DNA of 64,000 bases. Source: Aeromonas eucrenophila. GTDB lineage: Bacteria > Pseudomonadota > Gammaproteobacteria > Enterobacterales > Aeromonadaceae. Where the stretch lies: the NCBI RefSeq assembly GCF_000819865.1, contig NZ_CDDF01000018.1:1-64000 (forward strand). The letters run 5' to 3'. The notes under the pieces were generated by a model, which saw only the letters and a list, made by a program, of their open reading frames with translations, did no database searches and had not been told where the DNA came from. Made by a program: the position numbers and the translations under genes. Shown one piece after another: positions 51,244 to 60,499 of the stretch. How positions within the stretch are numbered: position 1 is the stretch's first letter; every line of letters begins with the position of its first letter.

Positions 51244-51359
51244 GTATGGTCTCTTGAGCGGGGGTATCAATTCGAAATAATCCGGGTATTCTAGCTTTTC
51301 TTTTAGCCAAGCATAACGGATACTTTGCCAATTTCGTGGAAATGGACCGGATGTTGTTG

Positions 51360-52115
51360 ATGGGAAAGAAGTCTCACCTGCTGATGTCGCTCGCCTTGAT
51401 CGCTACCCTGATCACTGGTTGTTCCAGCACCAAACCCAAGGTTCCCGACGAACCGCCGGAAGTTCTGTACCAACAAGCCCGTCTCAAACTGGATACTGGT
51501 AACTACCTGAACGCCATCGAATTGCTGGAAGCGCTGGACTCGCGTTACCCCTTCGGTGCCTACTCGAGTCAGGTTCAACTCGATCTGATCTACGCCTACT
51601 ACAAGCAGGATGACACCGCTCAGGCCATCGCCAATATCGACCGGTTCATTCGCCTCAATCCGGCCCACAAGAACATCGATTATGTGTTCTACATGCGTGG
51701 CCTGACCAACATGGCGGCAGATTACAACTTCTTCCAGGACTTCCTGGGGATCAACCGGGACGACAAGGACCCTTCCTACGCTCGTCAGGCCTTCCAGGAC
51801 TTCAAGACCCTGTTGCAGAACTATCCCAACAGCGTCTATGCCGCCGATGCCCGTGCTCGCATGGTCGGTTTGAAGACCCGTCTCGCCCGCTACGATCTGA
51901 GCGTGGCCGAGTACTACGTCAAGCGCGATGCCCTGATCGCCGCCGCCAACCGCGCCAAACTGGTGGTCGAGACCTATCCGGACACGCCCGAGACCGAGAA
52001 GGCACTGGAGATCATGGTCAACTCCTACGATACCCTGAAGATGCCGACCCTGGCCCGCCACGCCCGCGAAGTGCTGGCCAAGAACTACCCGGACAATCGC
52101 CTCGGCCGCAGCTGA
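51360..52115 (+). CDS. bamD: Outer membrane assembly lipoprotein BamD
   Basis: Essential BAM complex subunit, 251 residues from MGKKSHLLMSLALIATLITG then the lipid-anchored Cys (lipobox LITGC). Five TPR-like repeats follow; NYLNAIELLEALDSRYPFGAYS and QVQLDLIYAYYKQDDTAQAI are strongly conserved. In-frame ATGs at 51336, 51342 and 51351 are possible alternatives, but this start gives a normal signal peptide. Confidence 0.96.
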   Translation: MGKKSHLLMSLALIATLITGCSSTKPKVPDEPPEVLYQQARLKLDTGNYLNAIELLEALDSRYPFGAYSSQVQLDLIYAYYKQDDTAQAIANIDRFIRLNPAHKNIDYVFYMRGLTNMAADYNFFQDFLGINRDDKDPSYARQAFQDFKTLLQNYPNSVYAADARARMVGLKTRLARYDLSVAEYYVKRDALIAAANRAKLVVETYPDTPETEKALEIMVNSYDTLKMPTLARHAREVLAKNYPDNRLGRS

Positions 52116-52135
52116 GTGCAGGCATTCGTTGAATG

Positions 52136-52167
52136 AAAAACCGGAGCCAATGGCTCCGGTTTTTTTA
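52136..52167 (+). terminator. bamD terminator
   Basis: Stem AAAAACCGGAGCCA/TGGCTCCGGTTTTT with no extra loop bases beyond the centre, followed by T. It lies about 20 bases after the bamD stop. Confidence 0.9.
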
Positions 52168-52203
52168 TGGGAAGATCCCGTCAAGTTCCTATCTGTTCGC
52201 CCC

Positions 52204-52289
52204 GTTTCGCGGCACAACACGCCAACTTTGACTCATCTTCCTGCGTGGAACGAGACGGCGCAGCGATCTGCGCCGTCATGGCTTTCAGG
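52204..52289 (-). repeat. Second, more decayed copy of the CoA-disulfide reductase 3' end
   Basis: It shares GTGGA-nn-GAGACGGCGC and ATCTG with the neighbouring copy at 52290-52367, and TTTCGCG with the gene's own end. Minus-strand reading gives APSRST then AAKR, echoing APSLSTRTWD ... NVAK. It is more eroded than the inner copy. Confidence 0.6.
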
Positions 52290-52367
52290 CTACTTGGCGA
52301 CGTTGTCCACTACGTTCAGCACGTCCCAAGTCCGGGTGGAGAGAGACGGCGCGCTATCTGGATTCCC
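52290..52367 (-). repeat. First diverged copy of the CoA-disulfide reductase 3' end
   Basis: Offset by exactly 78 bases from the functional tail, with a shared CGTTCAGCACGTCCCA block. Minus strand reads in frame APSLSTRTWDVLNVVDNVAK-stop next to the gene's APPFSRTWDVLNVAGNVAK-stop, with mostly third-position changes. The stop is TAG instead of TAA. Confidence 0.88.
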
Positions 52368-53696
52368 TTATTTCGCGACGTTACCCGCCACGTTCAGCAC
52401 GTCCCAGGTGCGGGAGAAAGGCGGCGCGTAGGCGAAGTCCAGCATGCCGAGCTGCTCCGTGGTGACCCCCATGGTGATGGCGACCGCCAGCGCATCGATG
52501 CGGTGCACCGCCCCCTTGCGCCCCAGGATCTGGCCGCCGAGCAGACGCTTGCTGCCCGCCTCATACACCAGCTTGACGTGGATGTCGGACTGACCGGGGC
52601 AGTAGTTGGTGTGGCACTTGTCCTTGATGACGACGGTACGATAGTCGATGCCCAGCGCCTGCGCCTCCCGCTCACTGAGGCCGGTGCGACCCGCCTCCAG
52701 CCCCAGCACCTTGAGCGCCGCCGAGCCCAGGGTGCCCGGGAATTCCTGCTCGGCGCCGGCCAGGTTCTCTCCCACCATGCGGCCCAGCTTGTTGGCGATG
52801 GTGGCGAGCGGCACATAGACCTGCTGCTGCTTCACGCTGTGCCAGACGCTGGCACAATCTCCGGCGGCCCAGACGTTCGGCAAGGAGCTGCGACCCTGAC
52901 GGTCCACCTCGATGGCGCCGTTGGTCAGCCGCGCTATGCCGGTGCCGGCCAGAAACTCGGTGTTGGGTTTGACGCCGGTGCAGACCACCACTATGTCGGC
53001 CTCGTACTCGCCCTGGTCGGTGCGCACGCCGCTCACCCGCCCCTCCCCCAGCAGGGCCTCGACCCGCTCACCGAGGTGCAGCGAGACGCCCTGCTCCCGC
53101 AGCTCGCTCTCGATATGCTGGGTAATCTCCTCGTCAAACGCATCCGGGATGACCCGCTCGGCGAGTTCGATGAGACGCACCTCCTTGCCCTGATGGACCA
53201 GCGCCTCCACCACCTCAAGCCCGATGAAGCCGGAGCCGATGACCACCGCCTTTCGCTTGCTGGCGTCCTGCACTGCAGCCTTGAGGGCCAGCCCATCGGC
53301 CATGCGGCGCAGGCCGAACACCCCTTCCTGCTGCAGGCCGGGGATGGGCGGCATCACCTCACGGGCACCGGTGGCGATCATCAGCCGATCGTAGCGATCG
53401 CTGAAGGTATCGCCGCCGTGCTCGACGACCAGGGTCTGGGCCCCGGCATCCAGCGCGGTCACGCGATGGCCGGTCTTGACCTCAATGCCCTTGGCGGCGA
53501 ACTGCTCGACGCTGAACTCGGCCATGAAGCCCGGCTCCTGAAAGTCGTCGCCGACGAAATAGGGCAGGCCGCAGGCGCCGAAGGAGATCACCTCCGAGGC
53601 CTCGTACACCACTATGTCGGCGTCCTTCGCCAGACGCCGGGCCTTGGCGGCCGCACTCATGCCGGCGGCTTCGCCACCGATGATCACAATACGCAT
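52368..53696 (-). CDS. CoA-disulfide reductase / NADH oxidase-type flavoprotein
   Basis: It has 442 residues. FAD motif VIIGGEAAGMSAA at the N-terminus, single redox cysteine C42 in SFGACGLPYF, NAD(P)H motif VIGSGFIGLEVVEAL, FAD-binding NVWAAGDCA and the C-terminal dimer domain ending AYAPPFSRTWDVLN. The single active cysteine is typical of CoA-disulfide reductases and water-forming NADH oxidases; these cannot be separated here. No rhodanese domain is fused. The tail is followed by two tandem relic copies. Confidence 0.88.
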   Translation of the reverse strand: MRIVIIGGEAAGMSAAAKARRLAKDADIVVYEASEVISFGACGLPYFVGDDFQEPGFMAEFSVEQFAAKGIEVKTGHRVTALDAGAQTLVVEHGGDTFSDRYDRLMIATGAREVMPPIPGLQQEGVFGLRRMADGLALKAAVQDASKRKAVVIGSGFIGLEVVEALVHQGKEVRLIELAERVIPDAFDEEITQHIESELREQGVSLHLGERVEALLGEGRVSGVRTDQGEYEADIVVVCTGVKPNTEFLAGTGIARLTNGAIEVDRQGRSSLPNVWAAGDCASVWHSVKQQQVYVPLATIANKLGRMVGENLAGAEQEFPGTLGSAALKVLGLEAGRTGLSEREAQALGIDYRTVVIKDKCHTNYCPGQSDIHVKLVYEAGSKRLLGGQILGRKGAVHRIDALAVAITMGVTTEQLGMLDFAYAPPFSRTWDVLNVAGNVAK

Positions 53697-53716
53697 TGTT
53701 TGACTCCTGTAACGAC

Positions 53717-53737
53717 AGGGGAGGCAGCGCCTCCCCT
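53717..53737. terminator. Hairpin between tcyP and the flavoprotein gene
   Basis: Perfect stem AGGGGAGGC/GCCTCCCCT with a 3-base loop. No real T run on the minus strand, so it is a weak terminator candidate for tcyP or a structured leader. Confidence 0.4.
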
Positions 53738-53778
53738 TTACTATTCAATGACCTGAGGATGGGGTCCCCCAAGCGGGA

Positions 53779-55179
53779 TCAGACCACGGCGTCCTCACCG
53801 TCCAGACTGACCTCGGCATCGCCGTTGAACACCGTCATGTCGGTCTGGCCCATCAGCCGGCTGGTGACGGTGCCGGCGGTGATGGAGCCGGAGACGTTGA
53901 GGGCGGTACGGCCCATGTCGATGAGAGGCTCGATGGAGATGAGCAGCCCCGCCAGCGCCACCGGGAAGTCCAGGGCCGACAGCACGATCAGCGCCGCGAA
54001 GGTGGCGCCACCGCCCACACCGGCCACCCCGAAGGAGCTGACGGTGATGATGGCAATGAGCGTCATGATGAAGCCGGGATCCAGGGGGTTGACCCCCACG
54101 GTCGGGGCTATCATCACCGCCAGCATGGCCGGGTAGATGCCGGCGCAGCCGTTCTGGCCAATGGTGGCACCGAAGGAGGCGGCAAAGTTGGCGATGCCGT
54201 CAGGGATGCCGAGTGCCTTGGTCTGGGTCTGCACGTTCATCGGGATGGAGCCCGCGCTGGTGCGCGAGGTGAAGGCAAAGGCCAGTACCGGCATGATCTT
54301 CTTCAGGAAGCGCCAGGGGTTGAGGCCCACCAGGCTCACCAGCAGCAGGTGCACGCCGAACATGATGGCGATGGCGCCGTAAGAGGCCAGCACGAAGTTC
54401 AGCAGGTTGAGGATGTCCGCATAGTTGGAGCCCGACACCACCTTGGCCATCAACGCCAGCACGCCGTAGGGGGTGAGTCGCAGCACCAGGGTCACCATCC
54501 GCATCACTATGACGTGGGCGACCTGCATGAAGTTCGCGAAGCTTGCGAAGATCTCCGGCTTCTTGCGGGCGATGCCCGTGGCCGACAGGCCGATAAAGAT
54601 GGAGAAGATCACCACGGCGATGGTGGAGGTCTTGCGGGCGCCCGTCATGTCGAGGAAGGGATTGGCCGGGATGAACTCCAGCACCATCTTGGCGAAGGAC
54701 ATGCTCTCGACGCTATGCAGGCTGTGGTCCAGATCCGCACCACGAGCGATTTCGGCGGCGCCGACGGTGAGCCCCTCGGCGGTCAGGCCGAACAGGTTGG
54801 ACATCAGTATGCCCGCCCCGGCCGCGATCATGGTGGTGAAGATCAGCACGCCTATGGTCATGGCGCTGATCTTGCCGAGCGCCGTACCGCCATTGAGCTT
54901 GAGGATGGCCCCTATGATGGAGACCATGATCAGCGGGATGATGATCATCTGCAGCAGCTTCACATAGCCGCTGCCGACGATGTCCAGATAGTCGTTGGTC
55001 TTGACCAGCACCTCGGCACCGGCGCCGTAGATCAGCTGCAGGGCAGCCCCAAACAGAATGCCAAGCCCCAGCCCCGAGAAGACCCGACGGGTGAAGCTGA
55101 CGTGCTTTTGCTGCAGCCGATAGAGAAACAGCAACAACATGGCCAGGATAGCCAGATTACCGATAACGCTAAGTGTCAT
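53779..55179 (-). CDS. tcyP: Cystine:proton symporter TcyP (YdjN family)
   Basis: It has 466 residues (E. coli 463) from MTLSVIGNLAILAMLLLFLY. Dicarboxylate/amino acid:cation symporter fold with the segments TSRTSAGSIPMNVQTQTKAL, GATIGQNGCAGIYPAMLAVM and GVAGVGGGATFAALIVLSAL, which are typical of YdjN. It imports cystine. It lies 155 bases downstream of the cysteine desulfidase gene on the same strand; the hairpin between suggests mostly separate transcripts. Confidence 0.9.
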   Translation of the reverse strand: MTLSVIGNLAILAMLLLFLYRLQQKHVSFTRRVFSGLGLGILFGAALQLIYGAGAEVLVKTNDYLDIVGSGYVKLLQMIIIPLIMVSIIGAILKLNGGTALGKISAMTIGVLIFTTMIAAGAGILMSNLFGLTAEGLTVGAAEIARGADLDHSLHSVESMSFAKMVLEFIPANPFLDMTGARKTSTIAVVIFSIFIGLSATGIARKKPEIFASFANFMQVAHVIVMRMVTLVLRLTPYGVLALMAKVVSGSNYADILNLLNFVLASYGAIAIMFGVHLLLVSLVGLNPWRFLKKIMPVLAFAFTSRTSAGSIPMNVQTQTKALGIPDGIANFAASFGATIGQNGCAGIYPAMLAVMIAPTVGVNPLDPGFIMTLIAIITVSSFGVAGVGGGATFAALIVLSALDFPVALAGLLISIEPLIDMGRTALNVSGSITAGTVTSRLMGQTDMTVFNGDAEVSLDGEDAVV

Positions 55180-55301
55180 GACGATATTCCCCAAAAAAAC
55201 CGGGACGGGCCCGCGATAATGGGACGAGTGCCGGGTATGCACACTCTTCCCTGAAAGGTGCCGCTCTGTGGCGGTCTGCCCCCCGGTTCAGCCGGAGCGA
55301 C

Positions 55302-55330
55302 AAAAAACAGGGGTGGCCAGCGCCACCCCT
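55302..55330 (-). terminator. cyuA terminator
   Basis: Stem AGGGGTGGC/GCCACCCCT with a CAGC loop and six T on the minus strand. It lies just past the cyuA stop. Confidence 0.85.
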
Positions 55331-55334
55331 TGCA

Positions 55335-56627
55335 TCACTCGGCCTTGCCCTGTTGCTTGGCCCGCATGATGTTGATGATTTCGATATCGGTGTCCAGCAT
55401 CCCCCGTTTGGAGAGGCGGCCCAGGTTGGCAATGGTCTGATCCACGTCGTCGGAGACGATGCCCTCGCTCTGGGGCACGTGCAGGTTGTTGATCGCCATC
55501 AGCGACGACTTGACCGCCGCCGAGGTGGAGGTGGAGACCTTCATGGAGCAGGCACTGCCCGCGCCGTCGCAGATGATACCGGAAACATCGCCAATCATGT
55601 TGTTGATGCAGTGGCTGATCTGCTCGAACTGGCCACCCAGCAGCCAGGTGATGGCGGCACCGGAACCCATGGCGGCGGTGCTGGCGGCGCACAGGGCCGA
55701 CAGCTTGTTCTGGTACATCTTGATGTAGATGGCCACCAGATGGCTCATCACCAGCGCCCGCACCAGCTGCTCGTCGCTCGCCTTGAGGAAGCGGGCGGCG
55801 GCGACCACCGGCATGGTGGCGGCGATGCCCTGATTGCCGGAGCCGGAGTTAGACATGGCGGGCAGCATGGCGCCGTCCATGCGCGCATCGGACGCTGCGG
55901 AGGAGAGCCGCATGGCCAGGGTCATCAAGTCGTCCGACAGCAGCTTGCGCTCCACCTGCTCGGTCAGGATCTTGCCGATGCGCAGGCCATAGCCCTGCAG
56001 CCCTTCATCCGCCAGCGCCTGGTTCATGCTGGCCGCCTCCTGAATGAAGGCGATCTCCGTCAGCGGCACCTCCAGGGCGAAAGCCACTATCTCGCGCAGG
56101 CTCATGGCGGGCTTGTCGGATTTGGCCGGCTGGATCTGCACGCCGGGGGCGCTGGCCTGCTCCATCAGCACCTCGCCATCCTTCTCCAGCAGCACGATGC
56201 GGGTGTGATCGGTGCAGATCACCACTCGGGCGCTGTGGCCATCCGCCTCCGCCAGCACCTCGGCGTAGAGCACGTCAGGCACGTCCTTCACATCCACCTT
56301 GATGAGCGGCAACAGCGCCTTGGCAGCCTCCACCTGGGCCTGATTGAGGTGCTTGAGCACCTCCAGCCCGCCCTCGGGGTTGCCCCCGGTGATGCCGACG
56401 GCGGCCGCCACCGGCAGCCCTATCATGCCGGTGCCGGGCACACCGACCCCCATGCCGTTCTTGAACAGGTTGCCGCTGACCCAGACGCTGATGCGAGTCG
56501 GATCCTGTCCCAGCAGCTTGCGGCAGTTGGCCGCAGCCAGAGCGACCGACATCGGCTCGGTGCAGCCAAGGGCCGGCACCACTTCACGCTTGAGCAGGGT
56601 TATGAAATCGGTCCATTGTGCTTTCAT
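55335..56627 (-). CDS. cyuA: L-cysteine desulfidase, CyuA (YhaM/UPF0597) family
   Basis: Splits cysteine into pyruvate, ammonia and sulfide with an iron-sulfur cluster. It has 430 residues from MKAQWTDFITLLKREVVPAL. Cysteines expected to hold the cluster are in ALGCTEPMS, SALCAAST and CINNMIGDVSGIIC. SNSGSGNQGIAATMPVV is also typical. Next to the cystine importer gene, so together they import cystine and degrade the cysteine formed from it. Confidence 0.88.
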   Translation of the reverse strand: MKAQWTDFITLLKREVVPALGCTEPMSVALAAANCRKLLGQDPTRISVWVSGNLFKNGMGVGVPGTGMIGLPVAAAVGITGGNPEGGLEVLKHLNQAQVEAAKALLPLIKVDVKDVPDVLYAEVLAEADGHSARVVICTDHTRIVLLEKDGEVLMEQASAPGVQIQPAKSDKPAMSLREIVAFALEVPLTEIAFIQEAASMNQALADEGLQGYGLRIGKILTEQVERKLLSDDLMTLAMRLSSAASDARMDGAMLPAMSNSGSGNQGIAATMPVVAAARFLKASDEQLVRALVMSHLVAIYIKMYQNKLSALCAASTAAMGSGAAITWLLGGQFEQISHCINNMIGDVSGIICDGAGSACSMKVSTSTSAAVKSSLMAINNLHVPQSEGIVSDDVDQTIANLGRLSKRGMLDTDIEIINIMRAKQQGKAE

Positions 56628-56930
56628 CTGTGGGTTCTCGTGTTCACTATGCCGCAGCATACATCTGCCAGTATCGGGTCAAATTTGACGGTGACCTGGG
56701 ACGCCGGAGAGCCCCATTCATTTCATGTAACTTTAGTTGATCATAAAAACAAATTAATCAAATAAAATTGAACCTGTTCACCTTTTGTCGTCATTATGCC
56801 TTCCAGCAGGGGCAACGTCACCGGATTGCGATCCCGATCACGGCCAGACGCCGGGGACCGGGCTCGCCAACGGGGATCTATGCCTTTTCCATCAATGCCT
56901 TGGCGCAGATGATAAAAAACGGGCAATAAA
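56628..56930. other. Intergenic region between pntB and cyuA
   Basis: About 300 bases. It should hold the cyuA promoter (TTGACC at about 56692 on the minus strand, poor -10). The part next to pntB shows no convincing gene, repeat or RNA. The A/T-rich stretch near 56740-56770 has a candidate ATTTGATTAATTTG but no clear site. Confidence 0.4.
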
Positions 56931-56950
56931 AAAGGAGGCCGAAGCCTCCT
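56923..56950 (-). terminator. pntAB terminator
   Basis: Stem AGGAGGC/GCCTCCT with a CGAA tetraloop and T6 on the minus strand, 20 bases past the pntB stop. Confidence 0.85.
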
Positions 56951-56970
56951 CTTGTCAGACCCTCTGCCGC

Positions 56971-58455
56971 TTACAGCGCCTTGAGGATCGCCTCGACGCT
57001 GGCCTTGGCATCGCCAAACAGCATCTGGGTGTTCTCCTTGAAGAACAGCGGGTTCTGCACACCGGCGTAGCCAGTGTTCATGGAGCGCTTGAAGCCGATG
57101 ACGTTCTGCGCCTTCCACACTTCCAGCACCGGCATGCCGGCGATGGGGCTACCCGGATCTTCCATGGCGGCCGGGTTGACGGTGTCGTTGGCACCGATCA
57201 CCAGCACCACGTCGGTGTCGTTGAAGTCCTCGTTGATCTCGTCCATTTCCAGCACGATATCGTAGGGGACCTTGGCTTCCGCCAGCAGCACGTTCATGTG
57301 ACCAGGCAGACGACCGGCCACCGGGTGGATGCCGAAGCGCACCTTGACGCCGCGCTCGCGCAGCTTGTGGGTGATCTCGGCCACCGGATACTGCGCCTGT
57401 GCCACCGCCATGCCGTAGCCCGGGGTGATGATGACGGAGCTGGCATTTTTCAGCATGTCAGCCACGTCTTCGGCGTTGGTCTCGCGGTATTCGCCCATCT
57501 CCTGGTCAGCCGTGGAGGCCACACCGTCGGAGCCGAAGCCACCGGCGATCACCGAGATGAAGGAGCGGTTCATCGCCTTGCACATGATGTAAGACAGAAT
57601 CGCACCGGAGGAACCCACCAGGGCACCGACCACGATCAGCAGGTCGTTGGAGAGCATGAAGCCCGCCGCTGCCGCCGCCCAACCGGAGTAGGAGTTCAGC
57701 ATGGAGACCACCACCGGCATGTCTGCGCCACCGATGGAGGCGACCAGATGCCAGCCGAACGCGAAGGCGATCAGGGTCATCAGCAGCAGTGCGAAGGTGG
57801 AGCCACCGGCGTTGACGAAGTGGATCATCAGCGCGAGGGAGACCACCACGGCCAGCAGGTTCAGCTTGTGGCGATGGGGCAGTTGCAGCGGCTTGGAAGA
57901 GATCAGGCCACGCAGTTTGCCGAACGCAACGATGGAGCCGGTGAAGGTCACGGCACCGATGAAGACGCCGAGGAACACTTCCACCAGGTGGATGTTCAAC
58001 ATGGCGCCGGTCAGGTGCTCGACCTGGACCACGCTGGCCGCCTGCTCGAACGCCGCCCGGGCCGCGGCCAGGGTCGCATCCAGGTTGGAACCGACGGAGA
58101 CCACGACTTCAGCCGGAGCGGAGGGGTGCAGATCGATGAAGCTGTTGAAGCCCACCAGCACCGCCGCCATGCCCACGAAGCTGTGCAGCACGGCTACCAG
58201 CTCGGGCATCTCTGTCATCTCGACCTTGAGTGCCAGCCGCACGCCGATGGCGCCGCCGATGACCATGGCCAGGATGATCCAGTGCACACCACTGGTTTCC
58301 GGATTGAACACGGTCGCGAGCAGGGCGATGGCCATCCCCGCGATACCGAACAGGTTGCCATGTTTGGCCGTTTCTTGCTTCGACAGTCCCGCGAGACTGA
58401 GGATGAAGAGCACGGCGGCAACGATATAGGATGCTGTTACCAGTCCTTGAGACAC
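56971..58455 (-). CDS. pntB: Proton-translocating transhydrogenase, beta subunit
   Basis: It has 494 residues, longer than the 462 of E. coli. Nine or so membrane spans, then the soluble NADP(H)-binding domain III with [15 protein letters not shown] and [14 protein letters not shown]. The extra length is an insertion of about 35 residues between VGFNSF and [10 protein letters not shown] (about residues 105-150), a hydrophilic, alanine-rich loop absent from E. coli. It lies 11 bases after pntA. Confidence 0.96.
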   Translation of the reverse strand: MSQGLVTASYIVAAVLFILSLAGLSKQETAKHGNLFGIAGMAIALLATVFNPETSGVHWIILAMVIGGAIGVRLALKVEMTEMPELVAVLHSFVGMAAVLVGFNSFIDLHPSAPAEVVVSVGSNLDATLAAARAAFEQAASVVQVEHLTGAMLNIHLVEVFLGVFIGAVTFTGSIVAFGKLRGLISSKPLQLPHRHKLNLLAVVVSLALMIHFVNAGGSTFALLLMTLIAFAFGWHLVASIGGADMPVVVSMLNSYSGWAAAAAGFMLSNDLLIVVGALVGSSGAILSYIMCKAMNRSFISVIAGGFGSDGVASTADQEMGEYRETNAEDVADMLKNASSVIITPGYGMAVAQAQYPVAEITHKLRERGVKVRFGIHPVAGRLPGHMNVLLAEAKVPYDIVLEMDEINEDFNDTDVVLVIGANDTVNPAAMEDPGSPIAGMPVLEVWKAQNVIGFKRSMNTGYAGVQNPLFFKENTQMLFGDAKASVEAILKAL

Positions 58456-58466
58456 GTTAAACCCCC

Positions 58467-59993
58467 TTAATCCTTACGGAACATCTTCAGCATGCGCTGA
58501 GTGACGGTGAAGCCACCGAAGATGTTGATACTGGCAATCAGCACGGCGATAAAGGCCAACACGGTGACCAGGGTCGACCCTTGCCCTATCTGCAGCAGCG
58601 CACCGACCACGATAATGCCGGAGATGGCATTGGTGACCGACATCAGCGGCGTGTGCAGGGAGTGAGACACGTTCCACACCACGTAGTAACCGACCACACA
58701 AGACAGAATGAAGACGGTGAAGTGGGACAGGAACTCGGCAGGCGCCACCGCAGCCACCCAACCGAAGGCGGCGATGCCGAGGGCACCGAACACGAACTTC
58801 TTGTTGGAGGGCTTGGCCTCTTCCTTCTTCACGGCGGCAGGCTTGGCGGCCGGCTTCTGTGGTGCGGCGGAGACGGCGATGGGGGGCGGCGGGAAGGTCA
58901 CGTCACCGGCCTGGATCACCGTCATGTTGCGCTGGACCACGTCCTCGAAGTCGATGGCGACCTGGCCGTCCTTCTCCTTGCACATCAGCTTCATCAGGTT
59001 GACCAGGTTGGTACCGTAGAGCTGGGAGGATTGGGCAGGCAGGCGACCCGGCAGGTCGGTGTAACCTATCACCTTGACGCCATTGGGCGTCACGAACAGC
59101 TCGGTCGGCACTGTGTATTCGCAGTTGCCGCCGGTGGCCGCCGCCAGGTCCACGATGACCGAACCCGGCTTCATGCTGTCCACCATCTCTTTGGTGATCA
59201 GCTTGGGAGCGGGACGACCGGGGATCAGGGCGGTGGTGATGATGATGTCCACTTCCTTGGCCTGCTGGGCGAACAGCGCCATCTCGGCCGCGATGAACTC
59301 ATCGGACATGACCTTGGCATAACCATCACTGGAGGCGCCATCTTCGCTGCCGAAGTCCAGCTTGAGGAATTCACCCCCCATGGATTCGATCTGCTCGGCC
59401 ACTTCCAGACGGGTATCGAAGGCACGCACTATGGCGCCCAAGGAACCGGCGGTACCGATGGCGGCCAGGCCGGCGACGCCGGCACCGATCACCAATACCT
59501 TGGCAGGGGGAACCTTGCCAGCGGCGGTGATCTGACCGGTAAAGAAGCGACCGAACTGGTGGGCGGCTTCGACCACGGCGCGATAGCCACCGATGTTCGC
59601 CATGGAGGAGAGGGCGTCGAGAGACTGGGCACGGGAGATCCGCGGCACCATGTCCATCGCCATCACATTGATGTTGCGCTCGGACAGTTTCTTGACCAGC
59701 TCGGGATTCTGGGCGGGCCAGATGAAGCTCACCAGAGTAGCACCATCCTTAATTTGTGCGATCTCGGCATCGGTCGGCGCGTTGACCTTGAAGATAAGGT
59801 CGGCTTGCCAGACGCTCGGCACCACGTTGGCACCGGCGGCCTCGAAGGCGGCATCATCAAAGCTGGCCAACAAGCCGGCACCGGCCTCGATGGCGACCTC
59901 GAAGCCGAGCTTTCTCAGCTGCTCGACGGTGGCCGGGGTCGCTGCGACCCGGGTCTCACCGGCGAGACTCTCTCTCGGTATTCCAATCTGCAT
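58467..59993 (-). CDS. pntA: Proton-translocating transhydrogenase, alpha subunit
   Basis: It has 508 residues from [23 protein letters not shown](H)-binding domain I with [18 protein letters not shown] and RAFDTR, then a proline/lysine-rich linker ([20 protein letters not shown]) and four C-terminal membrane spans. Couples hydride transfer from NADH to NADP+ with proton entry. Operon with pntB. An upstream in-frame ATG nine codons away is less likely. Confidence 0.97.
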   Translation of the reverse strand: MQIGIPRESLAGETRVAATPATVEQLRKLGFEVAIEAGAGLLASFDDAAFEAAGANVVPSVWQADLIFKVNAPTDAEIAQIKDGATLVSFIWPAQNPELVKKLSERNINVMAMDMVPRISRAQSLDALSSMANIGGYRAVVEAAHQFGRFFTGQITAAGKVPPAKVLVIGAGVAGLAAIGTAGSLGAIVRAFDTRLEVAEQIESMGGEFLKLDFGSEDGASSDGYAKVMSDEFIAAEMALFAQQAKEVDIIITTALIPGRPAPKLITKEMVDSMKPGSVIVDLAAATGGNCEYTVPTELFVTPNGVKVIGYTDLPGRLPAQSSQLYGTNLVNLMKLMCKEKDGQVAIDFEDVVQRNMTVIQAGDVTFPPPPIAVSAAPQKPAAKPAAVKKEEAKPSNKKFVFGALGIAAFGWVAAVAPAEFLSHFTVFILSCVVGYYVVWNVSHSLHTPLMSVTNAISGIIVVGALLQIGQGSTLVTVLAFIAVLIASINIFGGFTVTQRMLKMFRKD

Positions 59994-60444
59994 GACTATT
60001 CCCTGATGGTTAATAAACAATCATTACCCAGTCTCTCATGTCTGAGCCGACAAGGCATGACCAAAGTGCAGGTCACGGGCCCTTTGTTATGAAAATCAGC
60101 AGGCTTTACCTCAACCTCCTGTCATGGCCAGGCCCCCGCTTTTCAGGCGCGAAGGTGATTAGTATCAAATTTTGGAGTTTTATTACAACCACGCCCCCCG
60201 CACCACGAGTACAGAATTCAGCCCATCTTGGCCCATGGTTTAAAAAAACAAACTAAATTAACGACTTATACCAGCAAAATACGCTGAAAAAAGTGATCCA
60301 ACCAGTCAAAAAAAATGTTTTGCCGGCCCTCTATCTTAGCGTTTTTTGTTCTTACGAAATCTGCCATTGGCACATCGGATGAGATGAAAGGGGGAAAAGT
60401 AACTGTTTTGTAACGGACAGGAGGCCAGGTCCCTGCCAAGCGGC
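59994..60444. other. Long intergenic region between yqhD and pntA
   Basis: About 450 bases with no supported gene; the only ORF (60267-60466, minus, 66 codons) has no coding character. It must hold the pntA promoter on the minus strand; TGGTATAAG (about 60268-60276 on that strand) is an extended -10 candidate. A CCTGCC/GGCAGG stem (60432-60447) may help end yqhD transcription. Confidence 0.4.
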
Positions 60445-60499
60445 AGGTCAGGCCCCCTTCATTCACACCCGGCTGGCACCGGGTGTCGCGTCTGACGCC
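60445..60499 (-). repeat. Diverged second copy of the 3' end of yqhD
   Basis: Offset by 55 bases, it shares CAGGCC, CAT, CCGGCT, GCACC and TGTCGC in the same order and spacing as the yqhD end. It fills the space up to the yqhD stop exactly. Small gaps destroy the frame. Aligned by eye. Confidence 0.65.

Noticed and set aside
60267..60466. 66-codon minus-strand frame in the pntA-yqhD gap
   Set aside because: No ribosome site, no recognisable sequence, overlaps the yqhD relic tail.
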